A stretch of 64,000 nucleotides of DNA, from NCBI RefSeq assembly GCF_017873565.1, contig NZ_JAGGKH010000001.1, forward strand, positions 186,001 to 250,000. The letters are read 5' to 3'. Shown piece by piece: positions 47,886-57,574 of this stretch (its first letter is position 1; each line of letters opens with the position of its first letter). A program made the translations under genes and the position numbers. The stretch is from Lederbergia galactosidilytica. GTDB lineage: Bacteria > Bacillota > Bacilli > Bacillales > Bacillaceae_C. The notes under the pieces are model-generated. The model made no database searches and was not told the origin of the DNA. It saw only the letters and a program-made list of their open reading frames with translations.

Positions 47886-49668
47886 TATCATTTGTTTCAT
47901 GTGTCTTTGGTAATGCAACAATAAAGGTTGTTCCTTTTCCTTCTTCACTTTTCACTTCGATTTTCCCATGATGGGATTCCGTTAAATGCTTTACAATCGC
48001 TAGCCCAAGACCAGTGCCACCTGAACGACGAGAACGGGCTTTTTCTACACGATAAAAACGTTCAAATATTCTCGGTAGTTCAGACGCAGGGATACCTATT
48101 CCTGTATCAGAAATACTAAGCTTTACCTGGTCGTTCTCCTCCCAAAGCTCCACGCAAATTTTTCCTCCTTCTGGTGTATAGGCGATCGCATTTGAGAGAA
48201 GATTTAAGACAATTTGGTGGATTCTATCTTTCTCTCCTTCCAGCCATATATCATTCGTCTGTTCAGGGAGATTGAGAGTTAAATTTTTCTTTTTCGCTTC
48301 TTTCTGAATCGTATTGGCTATATTTAACACAGCTTCTGTCATATTCATTTGCTCTAATTTCAAAGGAATATGATGCTGTTCAATTCTAGATAAATACAAT
48401 AGTTCACTAATTAATCGATGGAGTCGCTCACTCTCCCGATAAATAATACTAAGAAACTCACGGCAGATAGCTTCATCATGCATCGCTCCATCTAATAATG
48501 TCTCAGCAAAGCCTTTTACTGATGTAATCGGCGTTTTCAACTCATGTGAGACATTAGCAACGAAATCCGTTCTCATCTTTTCTAATCTGCGCACTTCAGT
48601 GACATCATGTAAAACAGCGATAATTCCCTTTCGTTCCTGATTTTCGCGAACATATGGTGCAAGATGGACATCCATAATCCGTTCCCTCGGATAAAAAAAG
48701 GTGATTTCTTTTCTTAATTCTTGTCCAGTTTTTAAACATTCAGCCATCAAGGAACTGAATTCTAAGTTTCGGCTAGCATCCATATGCATTTTCCCTGTAA
48801 ATGATTGTGGATCTTCTCCGAAAAATTGCGCCATCGCCTTATTTGCTAATAAAATTCTACCACGCATATCAACTAACAACACGCCGCTCGTCATATTCGC
48901 TAATACACCTGAAAGCTGTTGCTCATTTTCTTGAATAGTTTCCATTTGATTTTTCAAACTTGAGGCCAGCATATTAATAGATGTTGCTAATTGTCCTAAT
49001 TCACCTCTAGGTTGTTGATTGACTCTGGCGGAAAAGTCTTTATCCTTTAGTCTTGCCGAAACACCAATCATTTCCTCAATCGGTTTAGAAATGCTTTTAG
49101 CCAGTCTCATCCCAATTAAACCAGTAAGAATAAAAACAGATAACAAAGAAATACTAATACTAATCCATAATTTGCGTAAAGCTAGGTCAATTTTCTTCAG
49201 GGAATAAGCCACTCTAATGACTCCAGCTGCCTCGTCTCCTTCAATCACAGGAACAGCCACATACATCATATGGAAACCAAGTGTTTTGCTAAAGCGAATG
49301 GAAAGTCCCGAAGATGCTTGCTTTTCCAGTACCTCTTTTACTTCTGGCCGATTTGCATGATTTTCCATCTCCGCCGGCGCATCCTCTGAATCAGCTAACA
49401 CATTTCCTGCTTCGTCCAAAACGGTTACTCTTGATTGGATCGAGTTAGCCACAAGATCCATCTCATCCTGAAGTTCTCGAGGATTAGATAGCAAATTTTC
49501 CCTCTCAATCACATTCAACACCAATTTTGATGTTTGTAGTAAATGTGTTTCTTTTAAATCATAATATGTATCTTTCATCATCCTTGATAAAAACAAGCCA
49601 GAAAGGACTAATAAAACTGAAATCAAAATTAAAAAGGAAGATGTAATCCGCACCCATAATTTATGCAT
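47869..49668 (-). CDS. phoR: Phosphate-starvation sensor kinase PhoR
   Basis: 599 residues. Two membrane helices (about 8-30 and 165-185) enclosing an extracytoplasmic PAS-like domain, a HAMP linker, a cytoplasmic PAS domain (GVLLVDMRGRILLANKA), HisKA with phosphorylated His in NVSHELKTPITSVKGF, and HATPase motifs LLSNAIAYTPEGG, DTGIGIP and GTGLGLAIVK. ATG at 49668 overlaps the phoP stop; GTG at 49671 is an alternative. Confidence 0.96.
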   Translation of the reverse strand: MHKLWVRITSSFLILISVLLVLSGLFLSRMMKDTYYDLKETHLLQTSKLVLNVIERENLLSNPRELQDEMDLVANSIQSRVTVLDEAGNVLADSEDAPAEMENHANRPEVKEVLEKQASSGLSIRFSKTLGFHMMYVAVPVIEGDEAAGVIRVAYSLKKIDLALRKLWISISISLLSVFILTGLIGMRLAKSISKPIEEMIGVSARLKDKDFSARVNQQPRGELGQLATSINMLASSLKNQMETIQENEQQLSGVLANMTSGVLLVDMRGRILLANKAMAQFFGEDPQSFTGKMHMDASRNLEFSSLMAECLKTGQELRKEITFFYPRERIMDVHLAPYVRENQERKGIIAVLHDVTEVRRLEKMRTDFVANVSHELKTPITSVKGFAETLLDGAMHDEAICREFLSIIYRESERLHRLISELLYLSRIEQHHIPLKLEQMNMTEAVLNIANTIQKEAKKKNLTLNLPEQTNDIWLEGEKDRIHQIVLNLLSNAIAYTPEGGKICVELWEENDQVKLSISDTGIGIPASELPRIFERFYRVEKARSRRSGGTGLGLAIVKHLTESHHGKIEVKSEEGKGTTFIVALPKTHETNDKTSLS

Positions 49669-50369
49669 CACGGTTGCCCCAATTTATAACCGAATCCTCG
49701 AACTGTTTTAATATACAGTGGTTGCTTCGTATCTTTTTCAATTTTTTCACGTAAATGGCTAATATGAACATCCACAATCCGTGAATCTCCAACAAATTCA
49801 TAATTCCAAACGGCATCCAGTAATTGATGGCGATTAAGCACTTTGCCTTGGTGATTAGCTAAATATAAAAGTAATTCAAACTCCTTTGGAGTCAAATCAA
49901 GTTTCTCACCAGCAAGTTCAGCCTCATATTGATCAGGATAAATATTAAGATCGCCAATCCGGATCGTTTCTGCCTCCTGCTTAGGTGTATCTGGAGTTTC
50001 ATTCATTTGTGAGCGTCTTAAAATCGCCTTTACTCTTGCAATGACTTCACGAGGACTAAATGGCTTAGTTAAATAATCATCTGCACCGAGTTCGAGTCCT
50101 AATACTTTATCAAATTCATCGTCCTTAGCTGTAAGCATTAAAATAGGTGTTTTTAGTTTTTCCTGGCGAAGGGTTTTACAGACATCCATGCCGTCCATTC
50201 CAGGGAGCATTAAATCTAGAATAATTAAGCTAGGATCCTCTTCCATTGCTTTCTGTAGTCCTGTATTTCCATCTCCTGCAGTAATCACTGCAAAGCCTGC
50301 CTTTTCTAAATTAAATTGTAATAATGTTACGATAGAAGGCTCATCATCAATCACAAGAACTTTCTCCAT
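49668..50369 (-). CDS. phoP: Phosphate-starvation response regulator PhoP
   Basis: 233 residues. Receiver domain with acidic pair DDEP, phosphorylated Asp in LDLMLPGMDG and Lys in LTKPFSPREV; OmpR-type winged-helix C-terminus (LTPKEFELLLYLANHQGKVL...VDVHISHLREKI). Binds TTAACA-type tandem sites such as those before pstS. Confidence 0.97.
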   Translation of the reverse strand: MEKVLVIDDEPSIVTLLQFNLEKAGFAVITAGDGNTGLQKAMEEDPSLIILDLMLPGMDGMDVCKTLRQEKLKTPILMLTAKDDEFDKVLGLELGADDYLTKPFSPREVIARVKAILRRSQMNETPDTPKQEAETIRIGDLNIYPDQYEAELAGEKLDLTPKEFELLLYLANHQGKVLNRHQLLDAVWNYEFVGDSRIVDVHISHLREKIEKDTKQPLYIKTVRGFGYKLGQP

Positions 50370-50658
50370 TTCATTCTTCCCCCTTTATAAGGTTGTTAAA
50401 AAAGTCCGATAAAAATGACACGTCAAGCTGGAGGAGCTTCGATTAAATGCCGTTACGTCCTAGGTCGAACGCCGAATTTAGCATAACACACGCAAGTCCA
50501 TCTCAAATTTTCGATGCATAAGACGTGCACATGTCGAACGTTCGCGATTGACGTCAGCTTCTTTAAGCGACTTGGTCCTTTTTAGCTTCCTTTTTTAACA
50601 GGCATTTCATGTAAAAAGAAGACTGTCTCGTTTATTTTTTGAGACAGCCCTATGGATC
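50370..50658. repeat. Dispersed repeat upstream of phoP
   Basis: From about 50391 (GGTTGTTAAAAAAG) to 50607 (CTTTTTTAACA), an inverted-ended copy of the repeat family. Its minus-strand start contains TAAAAAGGACCAAGTCG, also at 52800. No gene inside. Confidence 0.55.
50615..50652 (-). terminator. Terminator of the metal ATPase gene
   Basis: GGCTGTCTC / GAGACAGTC hairpin followed by TTCTTTTT on the minus strand. Confidence 0.85.
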
Positions 50659-52752
50659 TTATGATTTTAATGTACGTTTTTCAATCAAAACAGTCAAGCT
50701 TATTAATGTAACAAGCACGGTTGCCCCCATATCAGATAGGATGGCAATCCATAGAGTGAGTAAGCCTGGAATGGTGAGGAGCAAGGCGATTAATTTTAGC
50801 CCAAGTGCTAAACCAATATTAAGTTTAATAATTGCATTGACTTTTTTGCCAACTTTAATGGCTGATGGAAGTTTACCTAGATGATCTTGCATAAGAACAA
50901 CATCTGCCGTTTCAATCGCACTATCAGTTCCTTTTCCCATCGCAATGCCTAAATTAGCGGTGGCCAAAGCAGGAGCATCATTAATTCCATCCCCAACCAT
51001 GGCGGTAAGACCATCACTAGTTAATTCTTTAATCTTTTCAACCTTTTGATCTGGCAATAATCCTGCATGAAAATCCGTGAGACCAATACTTTTTGCGACT
51101 TTTTCAGCTGTTTGTTGATGATCCCCTGTTAACATCGTCGTTCTTTTAATCCCTGCTTTATATAACTCTTTGATAATTTCTTTACTTTCCGGGCGTACTT
51201 CATCGGTAACTCCAAAGAAACCTAATACCCTTTTTTGGTCGGAAACGGCTACTAATGTCAAACCTTCCGCTTTTAAGGTATCCAGATCATTTTGGATAGC
51301 TGTTGTAATAGCTGCAGATGGAATGCTTTTTTCATTTCCTAATGTATAGGTCAAACCATCAATAACAGCTTCCACCCCTTGACCGGCAATTGTTTCAACA
51401 TGGGAAGGTTCCTGAACAGTAGCATTAAATTCTTCAACTTTTTTCATTACAGCTTTCGCTAATGGATGTGAAGAACTGTTTTCAATTGAGCCAGCAATCG
51501 ATAGGAAATGATTCTTATCATAAACAATCATTTTCTCAACATGGGGTTCACCCTTAGTTAATGTCCCAGTTTTATCAAAAGCAATTGTATCTACTTTCCC
51601 TAATTGCTCAAGAAAGACACCACCTTTGATTAAAATACCATGTCTGGCATTTCGAGTGATCCCTGAAATTAAGGCAATCGGTGAAGATATGATTAATGCA
51701 CAAGGACACCCAACTATTAATACGGCAAGGCCTTGATAAAACCACTCTCCCCAGTTTCCAGCAAAAAGTGGTGGCACAAGCATTACAATGGCTGCGATCA
51801 CCATAATAGCCGGGGTGTAATATTTGGCAAACTGATTAATAAACTTTTCAGTTGGTGTTTTTGTTTCCTGTGCTTCTTCAACAAGATGGAGAATTTTAGC
51901 GAGGGAAGAGTCCTCGTAAGCCTTCGTAATTTCTACTCGAAGAACTCCCTCATTATTAATACTTCCACCAAAAACAGCTTCTCCTCCCTCTTTTTCAACA
52001 GGCATAGATTCACCGGTAATAGCTGCCTCATTCACAGAGCTTTTCCCGTCCTTAACAACACCATCAGAGGGGATTTTTGCGCCTGATTTAACGAGGACAA
52101 CATCCCCTACTTGTAAAGCCGAAATAGGGACAATTTCTTCCCCATTGCCTCCAATCCGTATCGCTTCTTTCGGGGCAACTTCTAATAATGTTTCCATTGA
52201 TTTGCGCGCTTTTTGCATGCCAAGGCCTTCTAAATATTCATTAATTCCAAACAAAATCGCTACTAATGTTCCTTCTTTCCACTCTCCAATGCCAAACGCC
52301 CCAATTAACGCAATCGTCATTAATGTATCAATATTAAACTTCAATGCAAAAAGATTCTTTAACCCTTTTACGAATGTTGTATAGCCACTTAGAGCAGCAG
52401 CCACAAGATATAGAATAACGGCAACCCAGTTATAGCCAATATGTTCGACGATCATGGCGCTGACAAATATTAAAACCGAAATCCCAATTAATAACATTAG
52501 ATGTTGAATAGAATTATGGGCATGGGCATGATCATGATCGTGTCCATCACTTGCTTCCTGCTTAATAAGGGCGGCTCCATCACTTGCTAATATCTTTTCT
52601 ACCTTTTGCAGTTCGATCTCATCTGAAACGATTAGTTTACTGGAGTTAAAAAGGAGCCTTGCATCCTTCCCATGTTCCAACTTTTGGATATCTTCTTCCA
52701 TCTCCCTCGCACAGTTGGCACAAGACAATCCCTTTAATTTATATTCTGCCAT
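50659..52752 (-). CDS. Zn/Cd/Pb-exporting P-type ATPase
   Basis: 697 residues. N-terminal HMA domain with GLSCANC metal site, then a His-rich stretch (HDHDHAHAH) before the first membrane helix. Ion-binding CPCALIISSP in the transmembrane region marks the P1B-2 (Zn, Cd, Pb) class. Phosphorylation site DKTGTLT, hinge MVGDGINDAPALA, TGES actuator loop. Exports toxic divalent metals. Its likely regulator (53056-53376) is upstream, separated by a repeat. Confidence 0.93.
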   Translation of the reverse strand: MAEYKLKGLSCANCAREMEEDIQKLEHGKDARLLFNSSKLIVSDEIELQKVEKILASDGAALIKQEASDGHDHDHAHAHNSIQHLMLLIGISVLIFVSAMIVEHIGYNWVAVILYLVAAALSGYTTFVKGLKNLFALKFNIDTLMTIALIGAFGIGEWKEGTLVAILFGINEYLEGLGMQKARKSMETLLEVAPKEAIRIGGNGEEIVPISALQVGDVVLVKSGAKIPSDGVVKDGKSSVNEAAITGESMPVEKEGGEAVFGGSINNEGVLRVEITKAYEDSSLAKILHLVEEAQETKTPTEKFINQFAKYYTPAIMVIAAIVMLVPPLFAGNWGEWFYQGLAVLIVGCPCALIISSPIALISGITRNARHGILIKGGVFLEQLGKVDTIAFDKTGTLTKGEPHVEKMIVYDKNHFLSIAGSIENSSSHPLAKAVMKKVEEFNATVQEPSHVETIAGQGVEAVIDGLTYTLGNEKSIPSAAITTAIQNDLDTLKAEGLTLVAVSDQKRVLGFFGVTDEVRPESKEIIKELYKAGIKRTTMLTGDHQQTAEKVAKSIGLTDFHAGLLPDQKVEKIKELTSDGLTAMVGDGINDAPALATANLGIAMGKGTDSAIETADVVLMQDHLGKLPSAIKVGKKVNAIIKLNIGLALGLKLIALLLTIPGLLTLWIAILSDMGATVLVTLISLTVLIEKRTLKS

Positions 52753-52783
52753 TTTAAATCAACCCTTTTCGTTCTAAAATGCA

Positions 52784-53050
52784 TGCTCAAAAAGGAGAAT
52801 AAAAAGGACCAAGTCGGCGACTATGCTGACGTTAAACGTGAACACCCCTCTAATGTACATCCTGTAAAGTTTCAGGTGGCGCTAAGAATGTTTCCCTGAA
52901 TTCGTATCGCATAATGGAAAGTGGATTTCCTTTCATGTGATACGAACTTGCGCGTGTGTGATGACTTCGACGTTCGCCACAGGACATGTCGGCATTTAGT
53001 TACAGATCCTTTATCTCACAATGTCATTATTACCGAACTGTTTGAACATC
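52784..53050. repeat. Dispersed repeat between the ArsR-type regulator and the metal ATPase
   Basis: Starts GCTCAAAAAGG and ends TGTTTGAACATC, inverted ends of the repeat family; contains TAAAAAGGACCAAGTCGGCGA as in the copy at 50391-50607. It separates two genes that are usually adjacent. No gene inside. Confidence 0.6.
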
Positions 53051-53055
53051 TACTC

Positions 53056-53376
53056 TTAGGTATGTCTAGCATGATCAATGGTTTGTTCCAACACATTCAT
53101 CACATGTTCATCATCATGTGAATAATAAAATGTCGTTCCTTCTCGTCTATATTTAACAAGTCGTAGATTTTTCAAAAAACGCAATTGATGTGATACAGTT
53201 GATTGCAAAAGTGATAACTTTTCCGCAATTTGGTTAACTGAGTATTCTCGCTCAGCTAATAGATGTAAAATGCGGATCCTTGTTGGCTCTGATAAAGCTT
53301 TAAAGGTCTGTGAAACGATGAAGAGTGTCTCCTCATCTAATTCATCTGGAGTAGATAGTTTTTGCTGATTTTCCAT
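53056..53376 (-). CDS. czrA: ArsR/SmtB-type metal-sensing repressor (CzrA-like)
   Basis: 106 residues. Winged helix with [28 protein letters not shown]. The C-terminal helix carries [20 protein letters not shown], with the Asp, His, His, His spacing of the alpha-5 zinc site of CzrA/SmtB. It therefore probably senses Zn or Co and releases the operator at 53395-53416. Confidence 0.88.
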   Translation of the reverse strand: MENQQKLSTPDELDEETLFIVSQTFKALSEPTRIRILHLLAEREYSVNQIAEKLSLLQSTVSHQLRFLKNLRLVKYRREGTTFYYSHDDEHVMNVLEQTIDHARHT

Positions 53377-53394
53377 TATTTACTCTCCCTCTCC

Positions 53395-53416
53395 TATATA
53401 TGCATATATATTCATA
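53395..53416 (-). promoter_or_regulatory. Operator for the ArsR-type regulator
   Basis: AT-rich palindrome-like TATATATGCATATATATTCA, like the TGAA-TATAT-TTCA operators of CzrA/CadC proteins, 20-40 bases before the regulator start. Confidence 0.55.
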
Positions 53417-53766
53417 CATTAACCTCATTATATTTCATTCTTTAGTTTTGTCAACAATTTCTAAAAAGGATTTGTGACAATATGCAGAAAACTGTGCCGT
53501 TTGTTTTAGAGAGTGCCTTTGTCCAATTGAAAATAAGAAGGAGATTTGCTATATTTGTATTATAGGCCTGTAAGTTACAGGTCATAAAGGCATTATGACG
53601 TACAGCAAGTACTTATGTAAGGGAAGCGACACGACATCGTGTTTTAACCTTGCTAGCAGAATGTTGTACATATTTAGCCTTTGATTCTTATTTAATCAGT
53701 GGAGATTTCCCAATGATTGAATTCTCACTTTATCATAAGATACTATATTAAAGGTGGTTTTTTTAC
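53417..53766. other. Region upstream of ferredoxin
   Basis: About 350 bases with no gene. Holds the ferredoxin promoter somewhere and a stretch near 53580-53700 resembling the dispersed repeats. Confidence 0.4.
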
Positions 53767-54009
53767 ATGTCCTACGTTATCACGGCACCATGCATAGGAG
53801 AAAAATTCGGCGAATGTGTCGAAGTTTGCCCTGTCGATTGTATTCTAGAGGGGGATGAGATGTTTTTCATCGATCCTGACCTTTGTATAGACTGTGGAGC
53901 TTGTCAAGCTGTTTGTCCTGTCGAAGCTATTTATCATGAGGAAGACCTTCTTCCTGAAGATGAAAAATACTTCGATAAAGCAAAAGAATTCTTTGCAGCT
54001 GCTGAGTAA
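53767..54009 (+). CDS. Ferredoxin (7Fe/4Fe type)
   Basis: 80 residues. Cluster ligands in [17 protein letters not shown] and [15 protein letters not shown], followed by an acidic C-terminal helix. Low-potential electron carrier; partner unknown. AAAGGTGG before the ATG; own terminator after. Confidence 0.92.
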   Translation: MSYVITAPCIGEKFGECVEVCPVDCILEGDEMFFIDPDLCIDCGACQAVCPVEAIYHEEDLLPEDEKYFDKAKEFFAAAE

Positions 54010-54020
54010 TTCCCTTTTAG

Positions 54021-54053
54021 AAAAAGGTGGACTTGCCTAAGTCCACCTTTTTT
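54021..54053 (+). terminator. Terminator of ferredoxin gene
   Basis: AAAAAGGTGGACTT / AAGTCCACCTTTTTT hairpin with T-run. Confidence 0.9.
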
Positions 54054-54130
54054 CTATTAATAGGAAGGAACAACCGCCTAAGCATTATTATTTTTGCCCC
54101 TACCATTCATTAGACCTTTATCGAACGCTC

Positions 54131-54859
54131 TTATCCTTTTGTTGCTTGTATGACAATATAACCAATATTATCTGCATACTCGATTAATAAAAGACTTTGT
54201 TCCACTAATATTTCCTCCACCTCTTCACTATATATGACTGTCCCAGCATTATCCACGATTTTTTCTTCATTTGTATAGTCCGATAATTCTTCAGCCATCT
54301 TTCTATCTTCAACAACGGTAAGGTTTTGAAATCCTACATTTTTTAACTTCGTTAACCATCCTTCTTTCGTTAAAATTTCCTGGATTTGATACAGGCTGTT
54401 AAATTTACTCAGCTCAGCAGGCTCGAATGGCTCCTGCAAACACATTTCATTACAAATGAAAATGCCGTCTTTTTTGAGAACCCTTTTTACCTCATATAGC
54501 GATTGGGCCAGCTTTGTAAAAGCGAGTACAGATTCCGATAAAATCAAATCAAATTGTTCATCCGCAAACGGAAGCTTTTCGATATCTGCTTCAACAATCT
54601 CGATTGGTAAAGCTTGTACGTCTGGATGTTGCCGAAAATTTTCGATCATCTTAGGATGCTTGTCAACCGCAACAACATGACATCCTATTGTTTCGGCCAA
54701 ATATAAAGATGTTTGCCCCATTCCGCAACCTATATCAAGCACTTTCATCTCCTTTTTTAACTTTACATCCTTAAGTAACTTTTTAGTCAAATAAAAACCA
54801 CCTGGATGGGCTCCTTTAACTCTTCCCTTTGCTAATGCATCATGATAATCGAATGTCAT
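54131..54859 (-). CDS. SAM-dependent methyltransferase (class I)
   Basis: 242 residues. SAM-binding motif I VLDIGCGMGQTSLYLAE, acidic VVAVDKHP, post-motif LPFADEQFDLILSES. Substrate unknown. Start at 54859 because AGGAGGGATGAAAAAA precedes it; the ATG at 54868 is only two bases from the ribosome-binding site. Confidence 0.85.
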   Translation of the reverse strand: MTFDYHDALAKGRVKGAHPGGFYLTKKLLKDVKLKKEMKVLDIGCGMGQTSLYLAETIGCHVVAVDKHPKMIENFRQHPDVQALPIEIVEADIEKLPFADEQFDLILSESVLAFTKLAQSLYEVKRVLKKDGIFICNEMCLQEPFEPAELSKFNSLYQIQEILTKEGWLTKLKNVGFQNLTVVEDRKMAEELSDYTNEEKIVDNAGTVIYSEEVEEILVEQSLLLIEYADNIGYIVIQATKG

Positions 54860-55023
54860 TTTTTTCATCCCTCCTATACATATTTTTAAGATAGGATATG
54901 ATAATTGTTTTTGAACGTGAGATCATTATTTCCGCTTAACGACTGATTTGTTTGTCCATTCAAAAACTTAGAAAAGCACATAGTTTAATAAAGGATGGAG
55001 TAAAGACAAGGAGGTGTTCAGAT

Positions 55024-55269
55024 TTGTCAGCGAATCATTATTATCATGCTTGTCGTGGTGGAGTTGGCCGTCCTGTTATGATTAGAACAAAAGATGGTCA
55101 GGTGCACCGGGGAATTATTGACCGAGTCTCACCAAATAGAGTTTATCTTCGACCTTTAGGCAGATCCAATTATGGAGGATATGGCTATGGCTGGGGATGG
55201 GGTTGGGGATTTGGCTTGGGAGTTGCCTTAGGCGCTATCGCTACCTTAGCTTTCATCCCTTTCTTTTAA
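55024..55269 (+). CDS. Small Gly/Trp-rich protein of unknown function
   Basis: 81 residues from a TTG behind AAGGAGG at ten bases; the ATG-like start at 54952 has no such site. The N-terminal half (GRPVMIRTKDGQVHRGII, then PNRVYLRPL) looks like a small Sm/SH3-type beta barrel. Next comes a YGWGWGWGFG run, then a hydrophobic helix GLGVALGAIATLAFIPFF that could sit in the membrane. Not recognised; similar small proteins in Bacillus are often spore-associated, but nothing here proves that. Confidence 0.7.
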   Translation: MSANHYYHACRGGVGRPVMIRTKDGQVHRGIIDRVSPNRVYLRPLGRSNYGGYGYGWGWGWGFGLGVALGAIATLAFIPFF

Positions 55270-55830
55270 AAGCCAAATGCAGTTTTTTATAAACCTCTAT
55301 CCTTATAGAAAAAAGGCTGGGACATATCTAAAATGATAAGAAGCAAAGATGAACAATCTACTATTGCCCAAGAAGAAATATACGTAGACTTTGCCGGAGG
55401 TCGGCTAGTTGAGCGTCACGTCCTGTTACCAAAGCCGACTCTAGAACATCATGTTCATTGACCGGCTTAAGGATTAAAGATGTGAGGTTAAAACAGCGGC
55501 ATCCTGCCGGCCGTATGAAAGCTTCGCCTGGACTAGTACGTCCTTTTACGTCGTAATACCTTTATGTCCAACATCATGTTGGCCTAAAGCTCACTAGCCG
55601 GCCGCGGAAAAGTAAAATATATTACACCAAGTCGTTCGTTTTTATGTGAAACACTTTGATTCCAGCTTTTTAAATCATTTTCTCTACTTTTCATACCCCT
55701 AAAGAGGGAAACTTTAAGCAGTATAGTCCTATCTGCTTAAAGTTTCCTCTATTTTCTATATTTTTGCCTATACACCTCCCTCAAACCTGAATAGGATAAA
55801 GCGAATCGGTTTTTAGAAAGGAGGATGGAC
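55270..55830. other. Repeat-containing intergenic region
   Basis: About 560 bases. A GGCTGGGACATA repeat start at 55314 (related to 20836-21062) is followed by GC-rich sequence to about 55600. A strong hairpin (55704-55749) lies before the next gene. No gene supported. Confidence 0.5.
55704..55750. terminator. Long hairpin, probable terminator
   Basis: GAGG plus AAACTTTAAGCAG pairs with CTGCTTAAAGTTTCCTC around an 11-base loop; the downstream plus strand is T-rich. Confidence 0.55.
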
Positions 55831-56010
55831 ATGTCTCACGAAAAGAAGCCAAAAGAAATCCATGTGGAAAACCTCGTTATTCACGCTAAGAATGTCGAGA
55901 TTAAAGAAGAACACAGAACTAGACCCCCGCAAAGGGATCCTTGGGGTTTCTTCTGGGGAAGAAACCAGGAGGATACTGAAGAGGAATATTCAGAGGATAA
56001 TGAGGATTAA
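55831..56010 (+). CDS. Small conserved acidic protein
   Basis: 59 residues: KEIHVENLVIHAKNVEI, a short beta-type segment, then DPWGFFWGR and an acidic tail. AAAGGAGGATGGAC before the ATG at 55831. Unknown function. Confidence 0.7.
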   Translation: MSHEKKPKEIHVENLVIHAKNVEIKEEHRTRPPQRDPWGFFWGRNQEDTEEEYSEDNED

Positions 56011-56071
56011 TTTATCAGACCTATATTTTACACTAAATGGAAAACTCGGTTATAAATAACGGCTAACGATA

Positions 56072-56104
56072 AAAAGCGAGAAGTCCTCAGACTTCCCGCT
56101 TTTC
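56072..56104. terminator. Bidirectional terminator between the small protein and bdbC
   Basis: AAAAAGCGAGAAGTC / GACTTCCCGCTTTT hairpin with A-run on one side and T-run on the other. Confidence 0.85.
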
Positions 56105-56123
56105 CTAGGTCATTCAATGGAAC

Positions 56124-56552
56124 TTAATTCTTCGTTCTACGTAACAACAACATGAAGACTGTAATGAATGTGAAAGCAATAAGGGCTAGGAAAGGAATAG
56201 TGATGAAACCTAACCAATTAATATATTGGCCATTACAGGGAACTCCCCCAACACATGGTTTCACTGAAGCTAATCCAGGGACCTTCTGAATTAAGTAATG
56301 ATAAAAAGAAACGCCCATGCCAATAATTGAAAATGGTAAAACATATTTTTTAATATTTTTATTCTGCTCAAATACGGCAATACCAATTATCACAACTAGA
56401 GGATACATCAGGATTCTTTGATACCAGCAAAACTCACAGGGGATAAACCCTTTAATCTCACTAAAATAGAGACTACCTAGTGTAGCAACTAACGATACAA
56501 TCCAAGCAATATAAAGAATATAATCCTGAAAAGTTGATTTGGTATTTTTCAT
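56124..56552 (-). CDS. bdbC: Disulfide bond formation protein, DsbB-like
   Basis: 142 residues, four membrane helices. Redox Cys pairs in CEFCWYQR (quinone-side) and CVGGVPC (thiol-side). Reoxidises BdbD using quinone. 4 bases after bdbD. Confidence 0.95.
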   Translation of the reverse strand: MKNTKSTFQDYILYIAWIVSLVATLGSLYFSEIKGFIPCEFCWYQRILMYPLVVIIGIAVFEQNKNIKKYVLPFSIIGMGVSFYHYLIQKVPGLASVKPCVGGVPCNGQYINWLGFITIPFLALIAFTFITVFMLLLRRTKN

Positions 56553-56556
56553 CCTT

Positions 56557-57243
56557 TTACTTCAATTCCTTTTCAATTAGTTTAGAAACAACTTTATAAT
56601 CAAATGGATCGTTGACAAGAATACCATTAATAATGACAGTCGGAGTTGATTCAATATTATGCTTTATTCTCAACTGATTATCAAGGTTGACTTCTGGTGA
56701 TTCTAATGGCTGCTCCTCTTTATACTTTTCAATCTCTTTGTCAAATTGATCTATATCTAAATTAACATCAGGTGCTGTTTCTTGAGCAATTTCTACTAAT
56801 GTTTCATTTGTCACCCATTGTTCATCATGTTGTTCAGTTGTAGGCTGTGCTTGAAACAAAGCTTCATGGAATGCCCAGAAGTTTTCAGGATCTTGTTTGA
56901 AAACAGCCTCTGAAGCTAATGCTGCGCGAACAGATTCCTCTCCGTGGAATAGAACATTGATATAAGAAAGTTTCGCTTTTCCAGTGTCAATATAATCCTT
57001 CTCAAGTTCAGGTAATACTCTCTCTGACCATGCTTTACAAGCAGGGCATTTATAATCACCAAATTCCACAATTGAAACTGGTGCATCCTCCTCACCCATC
57101 GTAGGTTGATTTTCAATCACTGGGTGGTCTACGATGACATTCTCCTGATCTGCTTGGTTAATTTGTTTGTTCAAAATAACAATAGCAATAACGGCAACTA
57201 CCACGATCGCGATCGTAATAATCATTAACTTTTTATTATTCAT
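56557..57243 (-). CDS. bdbD: Membrane-anchored thiol-disulfide oxidase, DsbA-like
   Basis: 228 residues. N-terminal membrane anchor (LMIITIAIVVVAVIAIVIL), then a DsbA domain with FGDYKCPACKAW and cis-Pro in STPTVIING. Introduces disulfides in exported proteins; partner of BdbC in the same operon. Confidence 0.95.
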   Translation of the reverse strand: MNNKKLMIITIAIVVVAVIAIVILNKQINQADQENVIVDHPVIENQPTMGEEDAPVSIVEFGDYKCPACKAWSERVLPELEKDYIDTGKAKLSYINVLFHGEESVRAALASEAVFKQDPENFWAFHEALFQAQPTTEQHDEQWVTNETLVEIAQETAPDVNLDIDQFDKEIEKYKEEQPLESPEVNLDNQLRIKHNIESTPTVIINGILVNDPFDYKVVSKLIEKELK

Positions 57244-57574
57244 TCGGCATCTCTCCAGGTATTTTCTAGTAGAGATAATCTCTGCTCTTTCATTCCATGT
57301 CCTATGCTAGGTTTCTCCTATATAAGTTTGAAATAAAACGGAGATTTCTCAGTAAAAAGTCCCCTACCAATGAGCTACCAGTGAAAAGAGGGATGCTCAC
57401 TGATTAGACTAATATCATTTTCCTTTGTTTATCCTACCATACCTCTGGAAGGTAGGTAAACTGTCATCTCAGTAGAAAATGGTGTCTTATTAGTGAACAT
57501 TTTCTATTTAAAATTACGGATGAATTAGTTAATATTGATGTATCAGGTCATTGCTTATTGCTACGCTATTATTC
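57244..57574. other. Intergenic region between minJ and bdbD
   Basis: About 330 bases; nothing beyond AT-rich sequence and small hairpins was seen. Confidence 0.4.
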
